From: Trabulsiella odontotermitis
GTDB taxonomy: Bacteria > Pseudomonadota > Gammaproteobacteria > Enterobacterales > Enterobacteriaceae
Assembly (NCBI RefSeq): GCF_030053895.1
Contig: NZ_CP125781.1
Coordinates: 2,170,001-2,234,000, forward strand
Direction of reading: 5' to 3'
DNA: 64,000 nt
Below are positions 7,690-16,915 of the stretch, one piece after another. The notes beneath the pieces were generated by a model that searched no databases, had not been told where the DNA came from, and saw only the letters and a program-made list of their open reading frames with translations. The position numbers were made by a program, and so were the translations under genes. The stretch's first letter is position 1. The number at the start of each line of letters is the position of its first letter.

Positions 7690-10365
7690 ATGTCGTCGAC
7701 CCTACGAGAAGCCAGTAAGGACACACTGCAGGTCAAAGATAAAACGTATCATTACTACAGCCTGCCGCTGGCTGCTAAACAGCTTGGAGACATTTCCCGT
7801 CTGCCGAAATCGTTAAAAGTGCTGCTGGAAAACCTGCTGCGCTGGCAGGACGGAGATTCCGTCACAGAAGAAGACATTCATGCCCTGGCCGGATGGCTGA
7901 AGAGCGCTCATGCCGACCGAGAAATTGCCTATCGTCCCGCCAGGGTACTGATGCAGGATTTTACCGGCGTTCCGGCGGTCGTTGACCTGGCCGCGATGCG
8001 TGAAGCTGTCAAACGCCTCGGCGGCGATACCGCCAAAGTTAACCCGCTTTCGCCTGTCGATCTGGTCATTGACCATTCGGTGACCGTCGATCATTTTGGT
8101 AATGACGACGCGTTCGGCGAAAACGTACGTCTGGAGATGGAGCGTAACCACGAGCGTTACGTCTTTCTGCGCTGGGGCCAGCAGGCGTTCAGCCGCTTCA
8201 GCGTGGTCCCGCCGGGTACAGGCATCTGCCACCAGGTTAACCTGGAATATTTAGGCAAAGCCATCTGGAGTGAAGAGCAGAATGGGGAATGGGTGGCTTA
8301 CCCGGATACGCTGGTCGGTACTGACTCCCACACCACCATGATCAACGGCCTCGGCGTCCTTGGCTGGGGCGTGGGTGGGATCGAAGCGGAAGCGGCGATG
8401 CTCGGACAGCCGGTGTCGATGCTGATCCCGGATGTGGTGGGTTTCAAACTGACGGGCAAACTGCGCGAGGGGATCACTGCCACTGACCTCGTGCTGACCG
8501 TCACCCAGATGCTGCGTAAGCACGGCGTGGTGGGCAAATTTGTTGAGTTTTATGGTGACGGCCTGGATTCACTGCCACTGGCTGACCGCGCCACCATCGG
8601 CAATATGTCGCCGGAATACGGCGCGACCTGCGGCTTCTTCCCGATTGATGCCGTCACGCTGGACTATATGTTGCTCAGTGGACGCAGTGAAGAGCAGGTG
8701 GCGCTGGTGGAAGCCTACGCCAAAGCGCAGGGGATGTGGCGCAATACCGGTGACGAACCGGTGTTCACCAGCTCGCTTGAACTGAATATGGCCGATGTAG
8801 AAGCCAGCCTCGCCGGGCCAAAACGCCCGCAGGATCGCGTATCGCTGGCCGATGTGCCAAAAGCCTTTGCCGCCAGCAACGAGCTGGAAGTCAATGCGGC
8901 GCAGAAAGATCACCGACCTGTCGATTTTACGCTGAACGGTCAGCAATATCAGTTACCGGACGGCGCAGTGGTGATCGCGGCGATTACCTCCTGCACCAAT
9001 ACCTCAAACCCCAGCGTGTTGATGGCGGCAGGGTTGCTGGCGAAAAAGGCGGTCGATCGCGGCCTGAAACCGCAGCCGTGGGTCAAAGCCTCGCTGGCGC
9101 CCGGTTCGAAAGTGGTCTCTGACTATTTAGCCCACGCGCAGCTTACCACCTCGCTGGATGCCCTCGGCTTCAACCTCGTCGGTTATGGCTGTACCACCTG
9201 TATCGGTAACTCCGGGCCGCTGCCTGATCCCATCGAAACCGCGATAAAACAGGGCGATCTGACCGTGGGCGCGGTGCTTTCCGGCAACCGTAACTTCGAA
9301 GGGCGTATTCATCCGCTGGTGAAAACCAACTGGCTGGCGTCGCCGCCGCTGGTGGTCGCCTATGCACTGGCGGGCAACATGAATATCAACCTGACCACCG
9401 ATCCGCTGGGCCACGACTGGCAGGGCAATCCGGTTTATCTGAAAGATATCTGGCCGAGCGGTCAGGAGATCGCGCACGAAGTGGAGAAAGTCTCCACCGA
9501 GATGTTCCACAAAGAGTATGCCGAGGTCTTTGAAGGCACGCCGGAATGGAAAGCCATTCAGATCACGCGCTCCGATACCTACGGCTGGCAGGATGATTCC
9601 ACCTATATTCGTCTGTCGCCGTTCTTTGATGACATGCAAGCGCAGCCGAAACCGGTGGAAGATATTCGCGGGGCGCGCATTCTCGCTATGCTTGGCGATT
9701 CGGTCACCACTGACCACATTTCACCCGCGGGCAGCATCAAGCTCGACAGCCCGGCAGGGCGTTATCTGCTGAGTCACGGCGTTGAGCGCCGCGATTTCAA
9801 CTCTTATGGTTCACGACGCGGTAACCATGAAGTAATGATGCGCGGGACCTTTGCCAATATCCGTATCCGTAATGAGATGGTACCGGGCGTTGAGGGCGGC
9901 ATGACACGACATCTGCCAGGCACAGAGGTGGTCTCCATTTATGACGCCGCCATGCGCTATAAAGAAGAGAACACACCGCTGGCGGTAATTGCCGGTAAAG
10001 AGTATGGTTCCGGCTCCAGTCGTGACTGGGCCGCCAAAGGGCCGCGTTTGCTGGGCGTTCGTGTCGTCATCGCCGAGTCGTTTGAACGTATTCACCGTTC
10101 GAACCTGATCGGCATGGGGATCCTGCCACTGGAGTTCCCGCAAGGGGCGACGCGGAAAACGCTGGGGCTGACCGGGGAAGAAAAAATCGATATCGCCAAT
10201 TTGAACCAGCTTAAACCCGGCGCCACGATCCCGGTGACCGTCACCCATGCGGATGGTCGTCAGGAGGTGATTCCTTGTCGCTGCCGTATTGATACCGCGA
10301 CAGAGTTAACGTATTACCAGAACGACGGTATTCTGCATTATGTCATTCGTAATATGCTGAATTAA
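7690..10365 (+). CDS. acnA: Aconitate hydratase A
   Basis: An 891-residue aconitase, the length of E. coli AcnA, which isomerises citrate to isocitrate in the TCA and glyoxylate cycles. The three cysteines that hold the [4Fe-4S] cluster are visible in ITSCTNTSNPS (near residue 435) and GYGCTTCIGNSG (near 501 and 504). The C-terminal swivel domain carries GKEYGSGSSRDWAAKGP. The start ATG follows AAGGAGG, a strong ribosome site. E. coli AcnA is the stress and stationary-phase isozyme, also stable during oxidative stress. About 170 bases separate it from the upstream terminator, enough for its own promoter. Confidence 0.98.
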   Translation: MSSTLREASKDTLQVKDKTYHYYSLPLAAKQLGDISRLPKSLKVLLENLLRWQDGDSVTEEDIHALAGWLKSAHADREIAYRPARVLMQDFTGVPAVVDLAAMREAVKRLGGDTAKVNPLSPVDLVIDHSVTVDHFGNDDAFGENVRLEMERNHERYVFLRWGQQAFSRFSVVPPGTGICHQVNLEYLGKAIWSEEQNGEWVAYPDTLVGTDSHTTMINGLGVLGWGVGGIEAEAAMLGQPVSMLIPDVVGFKLTGKLREGITATDLVLTVTQMLRKHGVVGKFVEFYGDGLDSLPLADRATIGNMSPEYGATCGFFPIDAVTLDYMLLSGRSEEQVALVEAYAKAQGMWRNTGDEPVFTSSLELNMADVEASLAGPKRPQDRVSLADVPKAFAASNELEVNAAQKDHRPVDFTLNGQQYQLPDGAVVIAAITSCTNTSNPSVLMAAGLLAKKAVDRGLKPQPWVKASLAPGSKVVSDYLAHAQLTTSLDALGFNLVGYGCTTCIGNSGPLPDPIETAIKQGDLTVGAVLSGNRNFEGRIHPLVKTNWLASPPLVVAYALAGNMNINLTTDPLGHDWQGNPVYLKDIWPSGQEIAHEVEKVSTEMFHKEYAEVFEGTPEWKAIQITRSDTYGWQDDSTYIRLSPFFDDMQAQPKPVEDIRGARILAMLGDSVTTDHISPAGSIKLDSPAGRYLLSHGVERRDFNSYGSRRGNHEVMMRGTFANIRIRNEMVPGVEGGMTRHLPGTEVVSIYDAAMRYKEENTPLAVIAGKEYGSGSSRDWAAKGPRLLGVRVVIAESFERIHRSNLIGMGILPLEFPQGATRKTLGLTGEEKIDIANLNQLKPGATIPVTVTHADGRQEVIPCRCRIDTATELTYYQNDGILHYVIRNMLN

Positions 10366-10372
10366 ACACTGT

Positions 10373-10407
10373 AAAATACCCGGTGCCAAAGCCGGGTATT
10401 TTTTTAT
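10373..10407 (+). terminator. Terminator after acnA
   Basis: ATACCCGG...CCGGGTAT hairpin followed by seven Ts. It reaches the 3' end of the convergent NlpC/P60 gene and may serve both strands. Confidence 0.9.
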
Positions 10408-10928
10408 ACGCCGTCAGTAACGCGACGGGCGGTTTCGTAACGTGTTTCCCAGTACTGGTTATTAAGACTGGAAATCGTCACACCCACTTTCTGCGATGCG
10501 TGAATAAATTCATCGTTACCGATATAAACACCGACATGCCGTGTACGTGCCGAGGTTTTAAAAAAGACTAAATCACCCGGACGCAATGCCCGTTTACGCA
10601 CATGCCGGCCTTCCTGTTTTTGCTCGCGGGTGGTTCTTGGCAGGCGTATTGTTTTCGTGCCGCGAAAGATTTCCTGCATCAGGGCAGAGCAGTCAATGCC
10701 GCGGCGCTGATGGCCGCCGAGCTGATACGGCGTGCCTTCCCATTTCGCATACTGTTTCATCAGTTTGCTTTTCAGGCTGCTTTTATGACCGGGCGTTGAC
10801 AGCATTGTAGCCGTTGACCCACCCAGCGTGGTGATTTTAGGGCTGATATTCATTGCCAGCGCACTATGCGCGGATAGCAAGGCAATAAAAAACAACGTTC
10901 GGAGGCTGAATATATGAATAGAAAACAT
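10404..10928 (-). CDS. NlpC/P60-family cell-wall hydrolase, exported
   Basis: A 174-residue putative D,L-endopeptidase of the NlpC/P60 fold, closest by eye to the MepS/NlpC group. Residues 1-25 form a signal peptide ending SALA. The catalytic cysteine is Cys80 in GIDCSALMQEIF, with His131 in RHVGVYIGN and His143 in FIHAS completing a Cys-His-His triad; the upstream tyrosine in PYQLGG is also present. There is no lipobox, so it is probably periplasmic. E. coli has no gene between acnA and ribA; this one converges on acnA and shares its terminator. I see no clear ribosome site ahead of the ATG. Its substrate bond in peptidoglycan is not determined. Confidence 0.85.
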   Translation of the reverse strand: MFSIHIFSLRTLFFIALLSAHSALAMNISPKITTLGGSTATMLSTPGHKSSLKSKLMKQYAKWEGTPYQLGGHQRRGIDCSALMQEIFRGTKTIRLPRTTREQKQEGRHVRKRALRPGDLVFFKTSARTRHVGVYIGNDEFIHASQKVGVTISSLNNQYWETRYETARRVTDGV

Positions 10929-11107
10929 AACGTAATAAACAATAAATAAAATGAAAATTAATTCACAAGACTCTCCTTGCGAGGCGTGGAGAAATAATAC
11001 CAGCTGTTCGTTTATTGTATGGCGAGAAAAAGTCGCAAAAAAGTCCTAAATAACAGAAATATAACTCAGGAATAACATTAACCGGCGGGAATAATAAAAA
11101 CACATAA

Positions 11108-11140
11108 CAAAAAACGGCGCCGTGAGGGCGCCGTTGTGAG
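11108..11140 (-). terminator. Terminator after ribA
   Basis: ACGGCGCC / GGCGCCGT stem (11114-11121 with 11127-11134), loop GTGAG, with a T-run on the minus strand. Confidence 0.9.
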
Positions 11141-11731
11141 TTATTCGTCGAGAAGGTGGCCCATCTTCGCCGCCTTGGTATCCAGATATCCGGCGTTTTT
11201 CGGGTTGCGTCCGACAATTAACGGCACGCGCTCAACGATATTAATGCCCGCCTCGGTCAGTACTTCGACTTTGCGCGGGTTGTTGGTCAGCAGTCGCACT
11301 TCGTCGACGCCAAGCAGTTTGAACATATCCGCGCAGAGGGTGAAGTCACGCTCATCGGCGGCAAAACCAAGCTGATGATTCGCTTCGACCGTGTCATAGC
11401 CTTGATCCTGCAGGGCATACGCGCGAATTTTGTTTAGCAGGCCAATGTTACGTCCTTCCTGGCGGTGATACAGCAGAACACCACGACCCTCTTCAGCAAT
11501 ATGGGCTAACGCCGCTTCCAGTTGGAAACCGCAATCACAGCGCAGACTAAAAAGCGCGTCGCCCGTCAGACATTCTGAATGGACACGCGCCAGTACAGGT
11601 ATCTGGCCGGAAATATCGCCGAAAACTAAGGCGACATGATCCTGCCCGGTTGCCAGTTCTTCAAAGCCCACCATCAGGAAATCGCCCCAGGGGGTTGGCA
11701 GTTTGGCTTCTGCCACACGTTTAAGCTGCAT
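11141..11731 (-). CDS. ribA: GTP cyclohydrolase II
   Basis: A 196-residue enzyme that opens GTP to the diaminopyrimidine precursor in the first step of riboflavin synthesis. Zinc ligands are visible as the three cysteines of SECLTGDALFSLRCDCG; the catalytic region YHRQEGRNIGLLNKIRAY and the C-terminal NPRKVEVLTEAGI are conserved. Length equals E. coli RibA. It is divergent from pgpB with about 180 bases between and ends in its own hairpin terminator. Confidence 0.97.
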   Translation of the reverse strand: MQLKRVAEAKLPTPWGDFLMVGFEELATGQDHVALVFGDISGQIPVLARVHSECLTGDALFSLRCDCGFQLEAALAHIAEEGRGVLLYHRQEGRNIGLLNKIRAYALQDQGYDTVEANHQLGFAADERDFTLCADMFKLLGVDEVRLLTNNPRKVEVLTEAGINIVERVPLIVGRNPKNAGYLDTKAAKMGHLLDE

Positions 11732-11912
11732 GTGATTCTCCAGACTATTCCGGCACGTAGTGTGCCTTCTGTTTGCCGTTATTTTGCCACAGTGCGACAG
11801 ACTTCACCTAATCACTCACCGAAGGGTCTGCACAAAGCGCACAATTTTGTCACTTTTACCGTCACGTGGATTTTCAGTTATGATGAGGGAAGACAGAAGA
11901 TAAGGAGTTCAG

Positions 11913-12677
11913 ATGCTTTCTATTGCCAGACGTACCACTCTCGGTGCGGCGCTGCTACTGATTATGCCGCTCGCGGTCTGGGTTTCCGGCTGGCGCTGGG
12001 CGCCGGGACAGGACAGCCACTGGCTTAAATTGCTTTACTGGATGACGGAAACGGTGACGCAACCGTGGGGGATCATCACCCACATTCTGCTGTGCGGCTG
12101 GTTTCTCTGGTGCCTGCGTTTTCGCCTGCGTGCGGCCATCATGCTGTTTGCTATTCTGGCGGGCGCTATTCTCATCGGCCAGGGCATGAAGTCCTGGGTT
12201 AAAGAGCGGGTGCAGGAGCCGCGTCCCTTCGTCATCTGGCTGGAAAAAACACAGCAGATCCCCGTTGAGGAGTTCTACACTTTAAAGCGCAAGGACCGGG
12301 CCAGCCTGGTGAAAAAACAGCTGGCGCAACAGACGGAAATTCCACACTTTTTACGCAAACACTGGCAAAAAGAAACCGGATTTGCCTTTCCGTCCGGCCA
12401 CACCATGTTTGCCGCCAGTTGGGCGTTGCTGGGCGTCGGGCTGCTCTGGCCGCGTCGTCGCATGCTGACCATTGCTGTCCTGCTGGTGTGGGCCACTGCG
12501 GTAATGGGCAGTCGACTGCTGTTGGGGATGCACTGGCCGCGGGACCTGGTGGTGGCAACGCTGATGTCATGGCTTTTGGTGACGCTGGCGACATGGCTGG
12601 CGCAGCGCATCTGCGGGCCGCTCACGCCGCCAGGGGAAGAGGCGCAGGACATCAAAAAGCGCGATCCGCTGCCGTAA
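11913..12677 (+). CDS. pgpB: Phosphatidylglycerophosphatase B / undecaprenyl pyrophosphatase
   Basis: A 254-residue multi-span PAP2-family phosphatase. The three signature motifs are visible: KERVQEPRP, then PSGH in FPSGHTMF, then SRLLLGMHWPRDL with catalytic histidine and aspartate. The family removes phosphate from phosphatidylglycerophosphate, undecaprenyl pyrophosphate and other lipid phosphates on the periplasmic side of the inner membrane. GATAAGGAG precedes the ATG at good spacing. The lapA-lapB genes follow after about 150 bases. Confidence 0.96.
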   Translation: MLSIARRTTLGAALLLIMPLAVWVSGWRWAPGQDSHWLKLLYWMTETVTQPWGIITHILLCGWFLWCLRFRLRAAIMLFAILAGAILIGQGMKSWVKERVQEPRPFVIWLEKTQQIPVEEFYTLKRKDRASLVKKQLAQQTEIPHFLRKHWQKETGFAFPSGHTMFAASWALLGVGLLWPRRRMLTIAVLLVWATAVMGSRLLLGMHWPRDLVVATLMSWLLVTLATWLAQRICGPLTPPGEEAQDIKKRDPLP

Positions 12678-12828
12678 CGAGGGTTGATTTTCGGTGAAAT
12701 TAACCGCAGATCAATATGTGACATTGCGGTTAACCGTTTCGCAGGTAAGGCGAAGATGATACTTTATAGGGCTGGAAGCGCCATGTTGCATAAACTTCAT
12801 TCGCTCAAACCACATAACGGGAAGTAAT

Positions 12829-13137
12829 GTGAAATATTTACTCATTTTCTTACTGGTGTTAGCGATCTTCGTCGTCTCTGTCACGCTTGGAGCGCAAAAC
12901 GATCAGCAGGTGACGTTTAATTATCTGCTGGCGCAGGGTGAATTTCGGATCTCGACGCTACTGGCCGTGCTGTTTGCCGCAGGGTTCATCATCGGCTGGC
13001 TGGTATGCGGGATTTTCTGGCTTCGCGTGCGCGTCTCGCTGATGCGTGCCGAGCGCAAAGTAAAGCGCCTGGAAAACCAGATTACGCCTGCAACCGTGTC
13101 ACCGTCCGAACCGGGTGTCCCGGCTGTGAAGGAATAA
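12829..13137 (+). CDS. lapA: LapA, inner-membrane LPS assembly protein
   Basis: A 102-residue protein (formerly YciS) with two hydrophobic segments: an N-terminal one, KYLLIFLLVLAIFVVSVT, and a second around residues 43-66. A basic coiled region (about 70-90, RAERKVKRLENQI) and a short Pro-rich tail follow. LapA associates with LapB in the control of LPS synthesis. The start is GTG at 12829, eight bases after a GGGAAG site. The lapB start lies six bases past its stop. Confidence 0.94.
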   Translation: MKYLLIFLLVLAIFVVSVTLGAQNDQQVTFNYLLAQGEFRISTLLAVLFAAGFIIGWLVCGIFWLRVRVSLMRAERKVKRLENQITPATVSPSEPGVPAVKE

Positions 13138-13143
13138 TTATTT

Positions 13144-14313
13144 ATGCTGGAGTTGTTGTTTCTGCTTTTGCCCGTTGCCGCTGCGTATGGCTGGTACATG
13201 GGTCGCAGAAGTGCACAACAGTCCAAACAGGACGAAGCTAACCGTTTATCCCGTGACTATGTCGCGGGGGTTAACTTTCTGCTCAGTAATCAGCAAGACA
13301 AAGCGGTGGATCTGTTCCTCGATATGCTCAAAGAGGACACCGGCACCGTTGAAGCACATCTCACCCTCGGTAATCTGTTCCGCTCCCGCGGCGAAGTCGA
13401 CCGCGCAATCCGTATCCACCAGACGCTCATGGAAAGTGCCTCCCTGACCTACGATCAGCGCCTGCTGGCTGTACAGCAACTGGGGCGTGATTACATGGCG
13501 GCGGGGCTGTACGACCGCGCCGAAGACATGTTCAGTCAACTGGTGGACGAGACGGATTTTCGCATCGGCGCGCTGCAGCAACTGCTGCAAATTTATCAGG
13601 CGACCAGTGACTGGCAAAAAGCCATCGACGTCGCAGAACGGCTGGTTAAGCTCGGCAAAGAGCGCCATCGGGTGGAAATCGCCCATTTCTGGTGTGAACT
13701 GGCGCTCCAGCAGATGGCAAACGATGACATGGACAAGGCCATGCAACTCCTGCGCAAAGGGGCTGCCGCCGACCGCAACAGCGCGCGTATCTCCATCATG
13801 ATGGGCCGCGTCTGGATGGCGAAGGGCGATTTCGCCAAAGCCGTGGAAAGCCTGCAACGGGTGATCGACCAGGATCGCGAGCTGGTCAGCGAAACGCTGG
13901 AGATGCTGCAGACCTGCTATCAGCAACTCGGTAAAAACGACGAGTGGGAAGTGTTTCTGCGCCGCTGTGTTGATGAAAACACAGGAGCGACTGCCGAACT
14001 GATGATGGCGCAAATCCTCGAACAGAAAGAGGGCAGCGATAACGCGCAAACCTATATCACCCGTCAGCTCCAGCGCCACCCGACCATGCGGGTGTTCTAT
14101 AAGCTGATGGATTACCACCTTAATGAAGCGGAAGAAGGGCGCGCGAAAGAGAGCCTGATGGTGCTGCGTGATATGGTGGGCGAGCAGGTGCGCAGCAAGC
14201 CGCGCTATCGCTGCCAGAAATGCGGCTTTACCGCTTACACGCTTTACTGGCATTGTCCGTCCTGCCGTGCCTGGTCCACCGTGAAACCGATTCGTGGCCT
14301 CGACGGGCAGTAA
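13144..14313 (+). CDS. lapB: LapB, TPR and rubredoxin-like regulator of LPS synthesis
   Basis: A 389-residue protein (formerly YciM). Residues 1-20 form the inner-membrane anchor; the body is a run of tetratricopeptide repeats (about residues 35-350). The C-terminus is a rubredoxin-like metal-binding module with two paired-cysteine motifs, CQKCGFTAYT and CPSCRAW. In E. coli LapB delivers LpxC to FtsH for proteolysis and organises LPS enzymes. It forms an operon with lapA, with a six-base gap. Confidence 0.96.
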   Translation: MLELLFLLLPVAAAYGWYMGRRSAQQSKQDEANRLSRDYVAGVNFLLSNQQDKAVDLFLDMLKEDTGTVEAHLTLGNLFRSRGEVDRAIRIHQTLMESASLTYDQRLLAVQQLGRDYMAAGLYDRAEDMFSQLVDETDFRIGALQQLLQIYQATSDWQKAIDVAERLVKLGKERHRVEIAHFWCELALQQMANDDMDKAMQLLRKGAAADRNSARISIMMGRVWMAKGDFAKAVESLQRVIDQDRELVSETLEMLQTCYQQLGKNDEWEVFLRRCVDENTGATAELMMAQILEQKEGSDNAQTYITRQLQRHPTMRVFYKLMDYHLNEAEEGRAKESLMVLRDMVGEQVRSKPRYRCQKCGFTAYTLYWHCPSCRAWSTVKPIRGLDGQ

Positions 14314-14414
14314 TTTTTAAAAAAATCCCACTTTAGTTACAACATCCTTAGTATTGATCCTGGCTGTACCTTCGGCACCGTGCCCGCATCGCACCGCAGC
14401 GGGGGAACCGCCCC

Positions 14415-14443
14415 TGTCAATTTGCGGACTTCGCAGGTAGAAT
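14415..14443 (+). promoter_or_regulatory. Probable sigma-70 promoter of pyrF
   Basis: TGTCAA at 14415-14420 and TAGAAT at 14438-14443 with 17-base spacing, 58 bases ahead of the pyrF ATG. The fit to consensus is moderate; no start-site mapping is possible by eye. Confidence 0.55.
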
Positions 14444-14500
14444 GCTCGCCGTTTACCTTTTTCGCGCCTGAACTGCGCCCATCAACAAGAAGGTCTGCTC

Positions 14501-15238
14501 ATGACGTCACCTGCTTCATCTTCTTCCTCTGTGGTTACCACTTCTCCCATTGTTGTCGCGCTGGATTACGCCGATCGCGACAAGGCGCTGGCGTTTGTCG
14601 ATCGCATCGACCCGCGCGATTGCCGCCTGAAAGTCGGAAAAGAGATGTTTACCCTGTTCGGGCCGCAGTTTGTTCGTGAACTGCAACAGCGCGGTTTTGA
14701 TATTTTCCTCGACCTGAAATTTCACGATATTCCCAATACCACTGCCCACGCGGTCGCCGCGGCGGCGGATCTCGGCGTATGGATGGTGAACGTTCATGCC
14801 TCGGGCGGGGCGCGCATGATGACTGCCGCACGTGAAGCGCTGCTGCCTTTTGGCAAAGAGGCGCCTTTACTGATTGCCGTCACAGTACTGACCAGCATGG
14901 AAGCCAGCGATTTGCAGGATCTGGGCGTGACCTTATCTCCGGCAGATTACGCCGAAAAACTGGCGGCGCTGACCCAGAGATGTGGTTTAGATGGTGTGGT
15001 CTGCTCTGCGCAGGAAGCGGTGCGCTTCAAACAGGCGTTCGGTCAGGCATTCCGGCTGGTGACGCCGGGAATTCGCCCGGCAGGCAGTGAGGCGGGCGAT
15101 CAGCGCCGCATCATGACGCCGGAGCAGGCACAGGCGGCGGGCGTAGACTATATGGTTATAGGACGTCCGGTGACGCAGTCTGCCGATCCGGCGCAGACGC
15201 TGCGGGCGATTAACGCGTCACTGCGAAAGGAGGGCTAA
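14501..15238 (+). CDS. pyrF: Orotidine 5'-phosphate decarboxylase
   Basis: A 245-residue TIM-barrel enzyme that decarboxylates OMP to UMP, the last step of de novo pyrimidine synthesis. The catalytic lysine and aspartates lie in the family signature DLKFHDIPNT; the phosphate-binding end is VTPGIRP and the later DYMVIGRPVTQ. Length equals the E. coli enzyme. Its TAA stop overlaps the ATG of yciH (TAATG), so the two are translationally coupled. Confidence 0.97.
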   Translation: MTSPASSSSSVVTTSPIVVALDYADRDKALAFVDRIDPRDCRLKVGKEMFTLFGPQFVRELQQRGFDIFLDLKFHDIPNTTAHAVAAAADLGVWMVNVHASGGARMMTAAREALLPFGKEAPLLIAVTVLTSMEASDLQDLGVTLSPADYAEKLAALTQRCGLDGVVCSAQEAVRFKQAFGQAFRLVTPGIRPAGSEAGDQRRIMTPEQAQAAGVDYMVIGRPVTQSADPAQTLRAINASLRKEG

Positions 15239-15564
15239 TGAGCGATTCAAACAGCCGTCTGGTCTATTCGACGGAGACCGGGCGTATTGATGAACCGAAA
15301 GCCGCACCAGCGCGACCCAAAGGCGACGGCATTGTGCGCATTCAGCGACAGACCAGCGGGCGCAAAGGCAAAGGCGTTAGTCTCATCACTGGCATTGATG
15401 AGAGCGATGAAGTGCTGGCAAAACTGGCGGCAGAGCTGAAAAAGAAGTGCGGCTGTGGCGGTGCTGTGAAAGATGGCGTGATTGAAATTCAGGGAGATAA
15501 ACGTGATCTGATTAAATCACTGCTTGAAGCCAAAGGCTATACCGTTAAATTAGCGGGTGGCTGA
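15238..15564 (+). CDS. yciH: YciH, SUI1/eIF1-like translation factor
   Basis: A 108-residue protein with a disordered charged N-terminus and a SUI1 domain from about residue 30 (VRIQRQTSGRKGKGVSLI, then KKKCGCGGAVKDG and IEIQGDKRD). It resembles eukaryotic eIF1; E. coli YciH has been reported to bind the small ribosomal subunit and to affect initiation fidelity and stress translation. It is coupled to pyrF by a one-base TAATG overlap and ends before a hairpin terminator. Confidence 0.95.
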   Translation: MSDSNSRLVYSTETGRIDEPKAAPARPKGDGIVRIQRQTSGRKGKGVSLITGIDESDEVLAKLAAELKKKCGCGGAVKDGVIEIQGDKRDLIKSLLEAKGYTVKLAGG

Positions 15565-15569
15565 TATAT

Positions 15570-15605
15570 TTTGGGCCACGGTGCAAAGCACGTGGCCCAT
15601 AATTA
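15570..15605 (+). terminator. Terminator between yciH and osmB (bidirectional)
   Basis: TGGGCCACG (15572-15580) pairs with CGTGGCCCA (15591-15599) around a 10-base loop; T-rich on one side, A/T-rich on both. Confidence 0.8.
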
Positions 15606-15668
15606 TTTTGGTGCGTAAGTCAGACCTGAAAACCAAATACTTTATTTTCGTTATAAGGCTGGTATGGC

Positions 15669-15890
15669 TTATTTCCCAACCTGGTGACCGATAATACCAC
15701 CGACGGCTGCGCCACCCAACGTACCCAGGGTGCTTCCGTCAGTTAAGACTGCACCACCGAGAGCACCCGCACCCGCACCGATAGCGGTGTTGCGGTCACG
15801 TTTAGACCAGTTAGAACAGGCGCTAAGCGACATTACCAGTGCTACCGCCAGAGCGGCCGCTGTCATTTTTTTGCTCATTGAAGTCATCAT
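15669..15890 (-). CDS. osmB: OsmB, osmotically induced lipoprotein
   Basis: A 73-residue lipoprotein. The signal peptide ends in the lipobox LSAC (cysteine near residue 24). The mature part is a glycine-zipper region (AIGAGAGALGGAVLTDG, then GTLGGAAVGGIIGHQVGK) typical of this family. In E. coli it is induced by high osmolarity and stationary phase. It is monocistronic, between the yciH terminator and about 270 bases of A+T-rich spacer before yciT, in which I found no gene. Confidence 0.95.
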   Translation of the reverse strand: MMTSMSKKMTAAALAVALVMSLSACSNWSKRDRNTAIGAGAGALGGAVLTDGSTLGTLGGAAVGGIIGHQVGK

Positions 15891-16164
15891 ATTTTCTCCT
15901 GAATTATCGATTCATGGAAGAAACTCCCTCTAAGCATAGTCGAAAAGACCTGCTTTGAGGAATTCCATGAAACACGGTTGCGCAGGTAACAAGTAGTGCT
16001 GGAAATCACGCAGGTGATAATCACGTCCTGTTATATCGCTAATATTAATTTTACGTCTCTGGAAAATAACAGACAGGTAAAAACTCTTAATTGGTGGTTA
16101 AGAAAAATCTCATATGAGTGGAATATTGTCCGGTACGTACAGAGAATGTACCGGACGTTAATTC

Positions 16165-16914
16165 TCAGGGGCGTTGAACGATATCAACCTGCAGGCCAGA
16201 CTGCTCCAGCAACAGCTGGTTGGAGGCCGTGAGGCCGCTGTCGGTAATCACGCGATTGAATTTACTGACCGGGCCGAGCGTGTAAGGGTGCACCACGCCA
16301 AATTTTGAGCTATCGGTGAGGATAATGGCTTCACAGCCTTTCTCCAGCACGCCGTTAACGACATCGGTGCGCATCATGTCGCGGCCGGTAAAACCTGTTT
16401 CTGGCTGCCAGCCGTCAATACCAATAAAAGCTTTGCTGAAATGAACCTGCTGGAGAAATTGCCGTGTCAGCGGGCCAACCATGCTTTCACTTTTCTTCTG
16501 ATATATTCCCCCCAACAAAATCACTTCACCGGGCGTCTCTTTCAGTAAATGAGCGATATAACTACTGACGGTGATGATCGTCACGTCACCGCGCTCTGCC
16601 AGCGTACGGGCGAGCAGGGCATTGCTGCTGCCGTTTTCGATGAATACCGTTTCTCCTGCATTGACGAGCGAGGCGGCAAAAGCTGCCAGTTCGCGCTTCA
16701 GGGAGAAATTATTCATCATCCGCGTTTCCATATCTTCGCTGTCGAGCGGCACGGCGAAGCCATGGGTACGGCGTAAATAGTTTTGTTTTTCCAGCAGATT
16801 CAGATCCTGGCGAATCGTGACTTCAGAAACACCGGTCATTCTGGCGAGGTCGGTCACACTCATGCGACCTTTGTCGATCACGGTCTGGAGGATAGATTGT
16901 TGTCGGGCATTCAT
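16165..16914 (-). CDS. yciT: YciT, DeoR-family transcriptional regulator
   Basis: A 249-residue DeoR-type regulator: N-terminal winged helix-turn-helix (about residues 1-57, MSVTDLARMTGVSEVTIRQDL) and a sugar-phosphate-binding DeoRC domain (ENGSSNALLARTL, then GIDGWQPETGF and LTDSSKFG). The effector is unknown. I use ATG at 16912-16914 (MNARQQS), which gives the E. coli length; an earlier in-frame start would run back into yciZ. It lies one base after the yciZ stop, so the two are co-transcribed. Confidence 0.94.
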   Translation of the reverse strand: MNARQQSILQTVIDKGRMSVTDLARMTGVSEVTIRQDLNLLEKQNYLRRTHGFAVPLDSEDMETRMMNNFSLKRELAAFAASLVNAGETVFIENGSSNALLARTLAERGDVTIITVSSYIAHLLKETPGEVILLGGIYQKKSESMVGPLTRQFLQQVHFSKAFIGIDGWQPETGFTGRDMMRTDVVNGVLEKGCEAIILTDSSKFGVVHPYTLGPVSKFNRVITDSGLTASNQLLLEQSGLQVDIVQRP

Positions 16915-16915
16915 A

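Noticed and set aside
13246..14253. 335-codon open frame antisense to lapB
   Set aside because: Shadow of lapB; composition typical of antisense frames (His/Gln/Arg-rich) and no start signal.
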